Source of the DNA: Lewinellaceae bacterium
Lineage (GTDB): Bacteria; Bacteroidota; Bacteroidia; Chitinophagales; Saprospiraceae
Direction: 5' to 3'
Assembly: GCA_020636355.1 (NCBI GenBank)
Contig: JACJYB010000006.1
Span: forward strand, 1-64,000
Length of the DNA: 64,000 nt
Below, in pieces: positions 45,064 through 53,245 of this stretch (the first letter of the stretch is position 1; the number at the start of each line of letters is the position of its first letter). The position numbers and the translations under genes were made by a program. The notes under the pieces are model-generated. The model was not told the DNA's origin. It made no database searches and worked only from the letters and a program-made list of their open reading frames with translations.

Positions 45064-46323
45064 CTATGCCAATCCTTTCAGCATCAAATTCCAATACATG
45101 AAAGGAAGTCCATATTTTTTCAGAATCCACATAGAATATTGCTCCTTGGTGGTATCTACAAAACGGGAGATCATAGGGTCACTCATCCGTTTGTTATCGT
45201 ATCCAAATTCCGCCAGCAACATCTTGCCATAGCCGGTAACCAGTGGACAGGATGAATAGCCGGTATAGGCGTCCGACATCTGTTTCTGGCTGGCGCGCAG
45301 GCGCATGATGTTCTCTACCACAACGGGTGCCTGTTTCCGTACGGCGGCGCCGGTCTTGGCGGTTGGAAGATCCGCTACATCCCCCAAAGCAAAAACATTG
45401 GCATATTCTTTATGCTGAAGGGTATGGATGTCCACATTAGCCCATCCGGCCTGATTGGCCAGTTTGGTCTTGCGGAAGAAATCAGGAGCGGACTGTGGCG
45501 GAGCCAGGTGCATCAAATCAAACGGGATTTCCACCTCGGTTTCAGAGATCAGTTTTTGCCCAAAATCAAACTCATTGTGGTAGAGTTTCGCCGGATTGTC
45601 GGCGTTTGCCGTGATTTTGTAATAAGCTTTTTTATTGGGGCCATCGACACGGATCAACTGGTGGAAAAACCTAAGTTGAATGTGTTTACGGTCGACAACT
45701 TCCATCAATGTTTTGGCAAATTCCGGAGTACCGAAGATGATGGTGCCCGGGGTTGCAAAAATGATATTGGTCTTATCCCGCACGCCGGTCTTGCGGAAAT
45801 AGTCATCGGACAAGTACATGATTTTCTGGGGAGCACCACCGCACTTGATGGGTGTTGCAGGCTGGGTAAACAGCGCATTGCCACCTTTAAAGGCCTGAAG
45901 ATATTCCCAGACTTTCTTCGGATTGGTATAGATGCTGCAGACGCCATTTTTATCCATGGTCTCAGCCAGCCCGGGAATCAGCGTAGGGTCGATTTTGATA
46001 CCGGGAGCAGCGACCAGATATTCGTAGGTGATCTTGTCCCCATTTTCCAGAATGACCTGGTTCTGATCCGGCTGGATGTCGGCAACTTTTTCCTTGATCC
46101 AGTCGACACCTTTTGGTATCACCGAAGACATGGGTCTGGCGGTATTGGCATAATTAAACGTGCCGGCAGCGACCAGGGTCCAGGCCGGTTGATAATAATG
46201 CGTATCGGACGGGTCAATGATGGCGACTTCCAGATTCCGGTCTTTTCTTTTTAGTTGAGCCGCTACGGTTACCCCTGCAGTTCCTGCACCGATAATCACA
46301 ACGGGGTATGCTGATTTTTTCAT
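45064..46323 (-). CDS. sqr: Sulfide:quinone oxidoreductase-type flavoprotein
   Basis: The product has 419 residues. The FAD Rossmann motif GAGTAGVTVA starts at residue 12 and a second FAD motif is FALGDVADLP (residues 311-320). Three cysteines, Cys129 (NGVCSIY), Cys161 (IKCGGAPQK) and Cys359 (YSSCPLVTGYGK), match the SQR redox cysteines. The enzyme oxidises sulfide to polysulfide or sulfane sulfur and passes electrons to quinone at the inner membrane. It is the last gene of a three-gene operon with two YeeE/YedE halves, which fits sulfide detoxification or sulfur uptake. Confidence 0.88.
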   Translation of the reverse strand: MKKSAYPVVIIGAGTAGVTVAAQLKRKDRNLEVAIIDPSDTHYYQPAWTLVAAGTFNYANTARPMSSVIPKGVDWIKEKVADIQPDQNQVILENGDKITYEYLVAAPGIKIDPTLIPGLAETMDKNGVCSIYTNPKKVWEYLQAFKGGNALFTQPATPIKCGGAPQKIMYLSDDYFRKTGVRDKTNIIFATPGTIIFGTPEFAKTLMEVVDRKHIQLRFFHQLIRVDGPNKKAYYKITANADNPAKLYHNEFDFGQKLISETEVEIPFDLMHLAPPQSAPDFFRKTKLANQAGWANVDIHTLQHKEYANVFALGDVADLPTAKTGAAVRKQAPVVVENIMRLRASQKQMSDAYTGYSSCPLVTGYGKMLLAEFGYDNKRMSDPMISRFVDTTKEQYSMWILKKYGLPFMYWNLMLKGLA

Positions 46324-46349
46324 GTTTTTGGATTTTAATTGGTTAGAAA

Positions 46350-46763
46350 TCAGTGCGGGAGTTTTTTCCGCAATAAGCCATAAACAAATGTTCCCAGCAT
46401 CGCGCTGGCCAAAAAGACGATCAGGACGGTATACCCGCTCCCTAGTAAGATAAACATGGGACCAGGACAGACACCGGCTAGTGCCCAGCCCAGACCAAAG
46501 ATAAACCCACCAATGATGTAACGAGGATACGTCTTGTCTTTATCGTGAAACTGAATTTCCTCTCCTTCGATGGATTTCAGGTGATTGCGTTTAATGATCT
46601 GAACACCTATGATGCCGGCCGCAATGGCTGACAAAATGATGCCATACATATGGAATGACTGGAAATTGAACATTTCATAAATACGAAACCAGGAAACGGC
46701 TTCCGATTTATACAGGGTTAACCCAAACAGTATTCCTACGAAGATGAATCTTGACATTTTCAT
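46350..46763 (-). CDS. YeeE/YedE-family (DUF6691-type) sulfur transporter, half 2
   Basis: This 137-residue protein has about four membrane helices. The key YeeE/YedE motif 'FIFGLGWALAGVCPGPMFILLGSGY' is near residues 90-115; the Cys in AGVCPGP is the thiosulfate/sulfur-handling residue. It pairs with the upstream half to make a complete pseudo-symmetric transporter. It lies 26 bp before the SQR gene and 20 bp after the other half, so it is co-transcribed. Confidence 0.85.
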   Translation of the reverse strand: MKMSRFIFVGILFGLTLYKSEAVSWFRIYEMFNFQSFHMYGIILSAIAAGIIGVQIIKRNHLKSIEGEEIQFHDKDKTYPRYIIGGFIFGLGWALAGVCPGPMFILLGSGYTVLIVFLASAMLGTFVYGLLRKKLPH

Positions 46764-46782
46764 GGTCCAAACGATTGAGGTG

Positions 46783-47379
46783 TTATTTAAAGATGAGCGG
46801 ATACAGGAAATGGATCATAACCAATCCACCCATAAAGAAGCCCACTACAGCTACCATGGAAGGAAGTTGCAGCGCGCTGATACCACTGATGGCGTGGCCG
46901 GAAGTACAGCCCCCGGCATACCTGGCTCCGAAACCGACCAGGAAGCCTCCAACTACAATAACCAGGATGCCCTGTAAGCTAAAGAGTGCCTCCCAGCTGT
47001 AAAATTCAGGGACCAGGGGTACATGGCCCACCTGGTAGTCCATACCCAGATTTTGCAAACTAGCCACGGTGGCAGCAGAGACGTGCGCCATGTCTCCATC
47101 GTTTGGAATAAAATAATGTGATGCCAGATAACCTCCGAACATCGCACCCAGGGCGACTAAAAGATTCCACCCTTGAGATGACCAGTCAAATTTGAAGAAA
47201 TCGGCAAACTCGCCTGCTCCATCGGCTGCACACATGACCCGGAAATTAGCAGAAATACCAAATTCCCGGCCGAACCAAAGCAGGATAAACATGATGATGG
47301 CAATCATGGGACCTCCCACGTACCATGGCCAAGGCTGGCTGATCCAGTCCTTGAGATCAAGAAGAAATTGCGGTACCAT
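46783..47379 (-). CDS. YeeE/YedE-family sulfur transporter, half 1
   Basis: This 198-residue protein has about five membrane helices. The motif 'GFGARYAGGCTSGHAISGISALQLPS' (residues about 148-172), with Cys in GGCTSGH, is the YeeE/YedE signature. It is the first gene of a YeeE-YeeE-SQR operon. A near-perfect CRP/FNR-type palindrome lies 49 bp before its start. The pair likely moves sulfur compounds such as thiosulfate or polysulfide linked to the SQR reaction. Confidence 0.85.
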   Translation of the reverse strand: MVPQFLLDLKDWISQPWPWYVGGPMIAIIMFILLWFGREFGISANFRVMCAADGAGEFADFFKFDWSSQGWNLLVALGAMFGGYLASHYFIPNDGDMAHVSAATVASLQNLGMDYQVGHVPLVPEFYSWEALFSLQGILVIVVGGFLVGFGARYAGGCTSGHAISGISALQLPSMVAVVGFFMGGLVMIHFLYPLIFK

Positions 47380-47427
47380 AAGGCATTTGATTTATTGTAA
47401 AATTACTATGAGACCACGGCGGTAATT

Positions 47428-47443
47428 TGTGATCTTGATCACG
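47428..47443 (-). promoter_or_regulatory. CRP/FNR-type operator upstream of the sulfide operon
   Basis: TGTGATCTTGATCACG contains GTGATC-TT-GATCAC, a perfect palindrome, and matches TGTGA-N6-TCACG (CRP consensus TGTGA-N6-TCACA with one mismatch). It lies 49-64 bp before the start of the first YeeE/YedE gene. A CRP/FNR-family regulator is the likely binder; none is encoded in the window. Confidence 0.65.
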
Positions 47444-47476
47444 CTGGATCAGGATCATAAAACCGCATGATCCAGG

Positions 47477-48022
47477 TTATCCTGAGGTAAAGTGCCTACG
47501 AAACAGGCGGCGTAATCGCCCTTTGCGGTCAGGACCCGGCGCTGAATCGGTCAAGATTCGACCATCTGCGTCAACCAGCACATAATGAGGAATAAACAGA
47601 GCGGGTTTCCCGTCCACAAAATCATCGGCAAACCGGGTGCGCAGTTCGTTTAACAGCGATTCCCGTCCTAAAACGTGGTATCCGACTACGGGTAGATCAT
47701 GAATGTAATCCCACCATACCAGATACCGGTCGGCATCATCAAACGAAATATACAGTAATTGTACATCAAATTGCCTGGCTATGGCTTCAACATTTTCACG
47801 ATGGCGCATTTGCTCGCGACATGGTCCACACCATGTTGCCCAGAGATCAACAAAAATGGGCTTGCCCCGCAGGGTAGAAAGTATGGATTGCCAGGAGTCC
47901 GTCTTCAACGAATCCTCCAATACAATTACTTGCCCTAAGGATTGGGCTATCAAAGAGGGAAAGAAGGAAAAACAGGCAATAGCAAGGGAAAGAATGACCC
48001 GATTAATCTTCCATATCGTCAT
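47477..48022 (-). CDS. TlpA-like exported thioredoxin
   Basis: This 181-residue protein has a signal peptide (...FFPSLIAQ). The redox motif WATWCGPCRE lies near residues 62-71 in the usual context for TlpA/ResA-type thiol reductases; it is followed by the helix 'QMRHRENVEAIA' and a later cis-Pro region. It would reduce or oxidise cysteines in the periplasm, for instance in cytochrome c maturation or thiol repair. Its start overlaps the upstream acidic-tail gene by 20 bp, implying co-expression. Confidence 0.85.
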   Translation of the reverse strand: MTIWKINRVILSLAIACFSFFPSLIAQSLGQVIVLEDSLKTDSWQSILSTLRGKPIFVDLWATWCGPCREQMRHRENVEAIARQFDVQLLYISFDDADRYLVWWDYIHDLPVVGYHVLGRESLLNELRTRFADDFVDGKPALFIPHYVLVDADGRILTDSAPGPDRKGRLRRLFRRHFTSG

Positions 48023-48425
48023 CCTGATCGTCTCCCATGTCAGTCATACCGAGATCATCATCATCCATGCCTCCGTCATCGTCATCATCCGAGCTGCTGC
48101 TGTCATCGGCGACATAGTCAGCCATATGATCCAGGTCGGAAAATTTCTCTGAATATTCCGACTTGGCGGAGGATTTCAGGTTGCCACTATCGTCGTAGTC
48201 CTCATCCTCGCGAACAATTTCTTTTGCCTGGGCCAGGGTCATTTTGACCAGGTAGTACTTATCATCGGTCTCAAAGGGCAAAGCGCTGACCTTTAGTCCG
48301 TCCTTGTTGGTATAAAAGACCAAATGACCGGCAAAGCCATTGGGATAAGCCAATTTGATCTGCTGCTGAGTACCCTCATCCAGTTTTTCAAATTCTTTGA
48401 TGACGCGTGGTTTGCTGTTTGACAT
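48003..48425 (-). CDS. Small protein with acidic aspartate-rich tail
   Basis: This 140-residue protein has no signal peptide. Residues 1-75 form a compact domain (PRVIKEFEKLDEGTQQQIKLAYP; GHLVFYTNKDGLKVSALPFE). Residues about 105-140 are almost purely acidic (SSSSDDDDDGGMDDDD...). Such tails can bind metal, DNA mimics or basic proteins. The first half resembles proteins of unknown function common in Bacteroidota. It overlaps the TlpA gene start by 20 bp. Confidence 0.7.
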   Translation of the reverse strand: MSNSKPRVIKEFEKLDEGTQQQIKLAYPNGFAGHLVFYTNKDGLKVSALPFETDDKYYLVKMTLAQAKEIVREDEDYDDSGNLKSSAKSEYSEKFSDLDHMADYVADDSSSSDDDDDGGMDDDDLGMTDMGDDQDDDMED

Positions 48426-48572
48426 AAATAATGACGATTGTTGCGGTGAAAATAAACCACTTTATTTACTAACCCAATAGAATCTTAAAAAAGTGTTAAC
48501 GTGATTCAGCGCAAGTTTAATGCCATTCACCCCATATGAGCAAATAAAAACTGTCAGGAATGTTGTTAAAAA

Positions 48573-49301
48573 TTAATAGTCGTTGTCGTTTACCGGCTTT
48601 TCAGCGGAATCGGAAACTACTCCCAATAATGGATCAAGGATGGCAGCTGTCGCTGTAGCGCCAATACGGGTAACCCCTAATTTAATCACCTCTGCTGCAC
48701 GTTCCAGGGTACGGACACCCCCTGCCGCCTTAACCTGGATGGTCGGCTTGGCATATTTTCGCATCAAAATCAGATCTGCATCTGTGGCGCCACTTGTTCC
48801 ATAACCGGTGGAAGTTTTAACCCAATCAACGCCGACCTCATTACAGATCTCACAGGCTTTGATTTTTTCTTTTTCGGTCAGGTAACAATTTTCAAAAATC
48901 ACTTTGATCTTCACATCGCGAGCATGTGCATAAGTGGTGATGCGTTGCAACTCCTGCTGAACGTATGCAAACTCACCTGATTTCAATTTGCCAATATGTA
49001 AAACGACATCCAGCTCTACCGCACCGTGCTCGATGGCTTCGCGGGTCTCAGCCATTTTGGTTTCCGGGGTGTGAGCGCCATGGGGAAACCCAATAACCGT
49101 AGAGACTTTAACCTTGGTATTTTGAAGTAACTGGCTGGCCCTGAGCACATCACTGGGCCGAACACAGACGGTGGCGACGCCATATTTCGCCGCCAGTGCG
49201 CATCCGGCTTCTATTTCATCATCCGACAAGTGAGGCTGAAGCAGTGAATGATCGATCATACCGGCCACCAGCTCGTAGGTTAGTTCCTTATTTGGGTCCA
49301 T
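48573..49301 (-). CDS. deoC: Deoxyribose-phosphate aldolase
   Basis: The product has 242 residues. Asp98 (ELDVVLHIG), the Schiff-base Lys162 (DWVKTSTGYGTSGAT) and Lys191 (VKAAGGVRTLE) are the conserved catalytic trio, in a TIM-barrel length normal for DeoC. It cleaves 2-deoxyribose-5-phosphate to acetaldehyde and glyceraldehyde-3-phosphate in nucleoside catabolism. This matches the adenosine deaminase elsewhere in the window. It seems monocistronic. Confidence 0.94.
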   Translation of the reverse strand: MDPNKELTYELVAGMIDHSLLQPHLSDDEIEAGCALAAKYGVATVCVRPSDVLRASQLLQNTKVKVSTVIGFPHGAHTPETKMAETREAIEHGAVELDVVLHIGKLKSGEFAYVQQELQRITTYAHARDVKIKVIFENCYLTEKEKIKACEICNEVGVDWVKTSTGYGTSGATDADLILMRKYAKPTIQVKAAGGVRTLERAAEVIKLGVTRIGATATAAILDPLLGVVSDSAEKPVNDNDY

Positions 49302-49388
49302 TATCGCGTTTCAGTTTACAACACCCGAAGATAATAGGTAATCCCAGTGGGTGCAAAATTGTTTCCGTTTTCAAGGGAAGGCTCAACT

Positions 49389-49937
49389 TCATTCACCGGA
49401 AAAAACTTTCACCGGTAGCATCAGCGAGCATAAAGGTTTATTGAAGTAGGTGGAGATCTCATCGAAACTCCGACCATTCGTCCAGAAAAGGAGGGCCATA
49501 TCTTTCATGATCACGTGAACATGCGCCATGTCCTCTTCGTATTCGTGCGGACGCGCAAACCGGGCTATGCGGTCCGGTCTGACACCCAGATTTATCAGCC
49601 ACTGGAAAAGTGTGCCCGATTCCGGTCGTACGCTTGCCGGCTCGTAATGAATTTCAATGGATCCGATTGCATCAAAAGGCAACGGCATCAGATAAGTCGT
49701 TGAGTGTTCATTGATCCAGACGATAAACCCGAACCGCAACAACTCAAAACTGATCCGCAACTCCTTATGCGATCGTTCAACCAGACGATCCAAAAAAGGA
49801 TGTCCTCCGCCATACCAAAGCAATGAACTGTTAATGCCTTGAAATTTCCACCGGTTCAGACGGGTATGTTTGCCCAGGGTACGATAAAGTTCCTCAACCA
49901 GGTCGTAATCAAACCGATGAACTTTAGGAATCGACAT
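49389..49937 (-). CDS. Protein of unknown function
   Basis: This 182-residue soluble protein has no signal peptide or membrane helix. It is rich in aromatic residues and reads as an alpha/beta domain (FELLRFGFIVWINEHSTTYLMPLPFDAIGSIEIHYE; HVHVIMKDMALLFW). The pattern suggests a small regulatory or PH-like domain, but no family is recognised. It lies 87 bp upstream of deoC on the same strand, so co-transcription is possible. Confidence 0.65.
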   Translation of the reverse strand: MSIPKVHRFDYDLVEELYRTLGKHTRLNRWKFQGINSSLLWYGGGHPFLDRLVERSHKELRISFELLRFGFIVWINEHSTTYLMPLPFDAIGSIEIHYEPASVRPESGTLFQWLINLGVRPDRIARFARPHEYEEDMAHVHVIMKDMALLFWTNGRSFDEISTYFNKPLCSLMLPVKVFSGE

Positions 49938-49990
49938 TTGTAAAGCAGTGATATTTATAAGTTTAACTTCAAACAGAACGGAATTGTTCT

Positions 49991-50030
49991 GAAAAAAAGA
50001 AAAAGGACATGTCCTTTGTCATGTCCTCAT
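49991..50030 (-). terminator. Minus-strand terminator after the four-repeat lipoprotein gene
   Basis: On the minus strand AGGACATG and CATGTCCT form an 8-bp stem with an 8-base loop, followed by a T-rich run. It lies about 145 bp after the stop at 50177. Confidence 0.75.
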
Positions 50031-50176
50031 TCTTTGCGTTTATTCCCGACCGGGCTATAGATCTTTCAAATCCATGCAGATCCGCGCCAGACAAGAATCA
50101 ACTTAAACCAAAATGACTGCTGAAGATTATGGGTGGCAAGACCAACCCTTCTCTTAACCTACTTTATGAATCTCTT

Positions 50177-50884
50177 TTAATTGGCACAGCTTTCGCGTAA
50201 AGCCATAAGTTCCTCTTCGCTGTTGATGACGGTCTGACTTCCATCCGACAAGGTTACGGTAACCGGAAAAGCCAGTTCAGGATGTCCGGACACTCCCGGA
50301 TTGTTATCCCGCCAGGTGTGCCAGGCGTCATGCAAGGCTTGTTGGTCCGCAACTTCTACGGTAGTGCTATCCGGAAAAACTACTGTCAAAGGGAATACCG
50401 GGGTGAAGCAAGATTCACCATGTCCATTGCCGGAACCGCGAGATCCTTCCCCACCAGGTCCTTTATGGCCATGTCCTCCCCGACCCTTTCCCGGCCCTCC
50501 GCAAGCGGCAGCCAAAGCCCTCAAAGCTTCTTCGGTCTCAACCACTATGACGGCACCGGAGGTATCAAGAACACTCAACGGGAATACCAACTCCGGTCTG
50601 CCGGTAGAGTCCGGGTTGGATGATTTCCAATCATGAATGGCTGTCCGCAAGGCGTCGTTAGAACTCACTTCCTGGGTAGTTCCATCCGGAAACTGTACCG
50701 TGATGGGGTAAACAAACTCAAAACAACCGCCACGTCCGCAGCTACCGTCCATATGCAGGCTGTCCATGGCATTATCCGTGTAATATTGCAGACCGGTCAG
50801 GTCTTCCGTATTTTTCTGGCAGGCAACCAATCCAAGCAGCACAAATCCAAACACTCCCAACAGGCTTCCCAATAATTGCTTCAT
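50177..50884 (-). CDS. Lipoprotein with four tandem beta-repeats
   Basis: This 235-residue protein has a lipoprotein signal (LLGLVACQKN). Four repeats of about 45 residues share 'F/V-P-x-T/S-V-x-x-x-D/S-G' and an acidic 'EEL/QAL' helix: FVYPITVQFPDGTTQEV, LVFPLSVLDTSGAVIVV, PVFPLTVVFPDSTTVEV and LAFPVTVTLSDGSQTVI. A Gly/His-rich linker (GGPGKGRGGHGHKGPGG) separates repeats 2 and 3, so the gene duplicated a two-repeat unit. It is likely surface or periplasmic, perhaps metal-binding through the His-rich linker. No family named. Confidence 0.75.
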   Translation of the reverse strand: MKQLLGSLLGVFGFVLLGLVACQKNTEDLTGLQYYTDNAMDSLHMDGSCGRGGCFEFVYPITVQFPDGTTQEVSSNDALRTAIHDWKSSNPDSTGRPELVFPLSVLDTSGAVIVVETEEALRALAAACGGPGKGRGGHGHKGPGGEGSRGSGNGHGESCFTPVFPLTVVFPDSTTVEVADQQALHDAWHTWRDNNPGVSGHPELAFPVTVTLSDGSQTVINSEEELMALRESCAN

Positions 50885-51091
50885 AAATGCTATTTTATTA
50901 ATTCAGTGAACAAATGATTTTATGTAGTAATGCGGTCTGCCAGAATTTGTACTCAAACTTCGACGAACAATTTTTATTACATTTTTCAATCCCTAAGAAA
51001 TTGGTTACATAACTTGAACCCTGATTGGAGGATTCCTCCGGTCCGTAGTGAGTACAAAGACGATCTTTAGGCGTTCCCATTTAAATATACC

Positions 51092-51568
51092 GTGGTGCTG
51101 AAGTGGTTTACTTATTTTCTATTGGTTGTTGGTTTCTTCTCCTGCCAGAAGGATGTCGTTCATGTTATTGATGTACGCGTTCAGCCCTATCTGGACCGTT
51201 TTCTGAATGAAGGAGAAAGCAGGGGTGTTTCGATCGATGTTGATGCGGTAGGTCTTGATGCCCGGGTTGAAAACATCTTGTCATCGAGCAGTAACGGAGG
51301 CCGGGTCCTGGGCTATTGTGATATGGCAAAAAGCGATAATCACATCGTAGTATTTGATGCCGGATACTGGACAGGAGCTACTGACCTGGAGAAAGAAATG
51401 TTGGTATTTCATGAATTAGGACATTGTCTGCTGGGCAGACAACACGACGACTCGACGGATGTGGATGGCACCTGCCTTTCCATTATGCACAGCGGGACCG
51501 GTACTTGCCGGAATGCTTATAATCTAACGACCCGATCGAAATACCTCGATGAGTTATTCGGGAAATGA
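51092..51568 (+). CDS. Metzincin-like lipoprotein metallopeptidase
   Basis: The product has 158 residues with a GTG start (51092 or 51095). The lipobox is FFSC. The zinc motif His107-Glu108-Leu-Gly-His111 is followed by His118 (HELGHCLLGRQH), one residue longer than the metzincin HExxHxxGxxH. A Met-turn-like 'CLSIMHSG' follows near residue 130. It is predicted to be a small membrane-anchored protease facing the periplasm or surface. The family is compact and I do not know its substrate. Confidence 0.7.
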   Translation: MVLKWFTYFLLVVGFFSCQKDVVHVIDVRVQPYLDRFLNEGESRGVSIDVDAVGLDARVENILSSSSNGGRVLGYCDMAKSDNHIVVFDAGYWTGATDLEKEMLVFHELGHCLLGRQHDDSTDVDGTCLSIMHSGTGTCRNAYNLTTRSKYLDELFGK

Positions 51569-51587
51569 TACTTCCGCCCCGTTTTAA

Positions 51588-53117
51588 TCAGCGCTTCCAC
51601 TCCAGATGGTACAGGTCCAGCCGGCGGTCCTGCATGTTGCGGACACTTCCGTAGCGGTGTAATTCTTTTAGCAGATCAATATCCAGATCAGCGATCAGAA
51701 TCATTTCGGTATTGGGCGTCGCTTCCGCTTTAATTCCGCCGGTGGGGAAAGCAAAATCACAGGGTGTAAAAACAACTGATTGAGCAAACTGAATGTCCAT
51801 GTTATGTACCTTGGGCAGATTGCCTACACTTCCGGCGATGGCAACATAACATTCATTTTCAATCGCACGGGCCTGGGCGCAGGATCTGACCCGGCTATAA
51901 CCATTCTGCGTATCCGTTAAAAAAGGTACAAATAGAATGTCCATACCGTCTTCTCTCAACAGTCGGGACAACTCCGGAAACTCGACATCGTAACAAATCA
52001 GGACGCCGATCTTGCCGCAATCGGTATCAAAAACCCTGACCGGGTTTTCGCCGCCAACCATCCCCCACACCTTGGCTTCATCCGGGGTCACATGCAATTT
52101 GGTGTATTGTTCCCAGGTGCCGTCACGACGGCAGATGTAGCCGATGTTCAACAGTTTGTTCTCAACCATCAGAGGCATGCTACCGGTAATGATGTTGATG
52201 TTGTATTCGATGGCAAATTGAATAAACGTATCCCTGAGCCGTTCGGTGTAACCGGCAAGGTTCCGGATAGCCTGAGCCTCGGACAGATCGTTATAAGCTG
52301 CCATCAGGGGTGCATTAAAAAACTCAGGGAATAGAACAAAATCACTTTTGTAGGCCGTGACCGCGTCAATAAAAAATTCAACCTGTTCAACCAGGTCCTC
52401 AAAATCTTTATAACGCCGCATTTGCCACTGGACGAGACCCAGACGCACCGTGTTTTTCACCAGGGAAGGTCGCCGGCTGGATTTCTTATAATAAATGTTG
52501 TCCCATTCCAGCAACACAGCCGTATCTCTTGATTCTTCATCACCAGGCATGTAGCCCTTCAGGACTTTAATGACGTGAAAGTCGTTGGCGATCTGAAAGG
52601 TCAATACCGGATCAAATATCTCCCGCGTCCGCACCTTCTGAATGTATTCTTTCGGCGTCAGTTTGCCGTCGTAGGCATGGTAATTAGGTATCCGGCCGCC
52701 AAAGATAATCCCGCGAAGATTCAAACTTTCGCATAGTTCTTTACGCGCATCGTACAGCCTTCTTCCCAAGCGCATACCGCGGTATTCCGGGCGGATGAAC
52801 ACATCAATGCCGTACAGGACATCGCCTTTTGGCTTGTGGGTTTCAAAGGTGTAATTTCCGGTGATCTCCCGATAGGTATGATCTTCCTCCAGTTCGTTGT
52901 AGTTCAGGATAATTGACAGGGCACAGCCTACGATTTTACCATTGATCACTACCCCTATCTGTCCATCCGGAAAAAGCTCCAGCAATTTCTCAAGATGATG
53001 TTCTTTCCAATAGGACCCCGGCCAGTTCTCATAAGCTTTAATCATGGCGGTTTTCAGCTCCTGATAATCCTCCAGCATCAAGGTCCGCACTTCTATCTTA
53101 TCGATCGATGTATCCAT
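51588..53117 (-). CDS. GNAT acetyltransferase-nitrilase fusion protein
   Basis: The product has 509 residues. Residues about 8-210 are a GNAT domain (VFIRPEYRGMRLGRRLYDAR is the acetyl-CoA loop). Residues about 222-495 are a carbon-nitrogen hydrolase (nitrilase superfamily) with catalytic Glu265 (LFPEFF), Lys340 (QYTKLHVT) and Cys375 (GVLICYDVEFPE). The fusion is known in bacteria. It probably hydrolyses an amide or modifies an amino-group metabolite; the exact reaction is not determined. It is convergent with the metzincin gene. Confidence 0.9.
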   Translation of the reverse strand: MDTSIDKIEVRTLMLEDYQELKTAMIKAYENWPGSYWKEHHLEKLLELFPDGQIGVVINGKIVGCALSIILNYNELEEDHTYREITGNYTFETHKPKGDVLYGIDVFIRPEYRGMRLGRRLYDARKELCESLNLRGIIFGGRIPNYHAYDGKLTPKEYIQKVRTREIFDPVLTFQIANDFHVIKVLKGYMPGDEESRDTAVLLEWDNIYYKKSSRRPSLVKNTVRLGLVQWQMRRYKDFEDLVEQVEFFIDAVTAYKSDFVLFPEFFNAPLMAAYNDLSEAQAIRNLAGYTERLRDTFIQFAIEYNINIITGSMPLMVENKLLNIGYICRRDGTWEQYTKLHVTPDEAKVWGMVGGENPVRVFDTDCGKIGVLICYDVEFPELSRLLREDGMDILFVPFLTDTQNGYSRVRSCAQARAIENECYVAIAGSVGNLPKVHNMDIQFAQSVVFTPCDFAFPTGGIKAEATPNTEMILIADLDIDLLKELHRYGSVRNMQDRRLDLYHLEWKR

Positions 53118-53245
53118 AATATCTGTTTGCCCTGCTTATTTGCGGGTTTTGGTCTAATAATACACGTTAATGGAAACTTAAAAGGTGATTTCTTCAACTT
53201 TTGCCGATGATTTATGTCTACCTTTTAATTAGCAACGTCTAGAAT

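Noticed and set aside
44962..45064. Possible CRISPR array
   Set aside because: Units are 7 bp with no spacers and no cas genes nearby; it is a plain tandem repeat.
45412..46254. A 280-codon plus-strand open frame
   Set aside because: It lies wholly antisense to the SQR gene, whose FAD and cysteine motifs are clear; the plus-strand translation has no recognisable domain.
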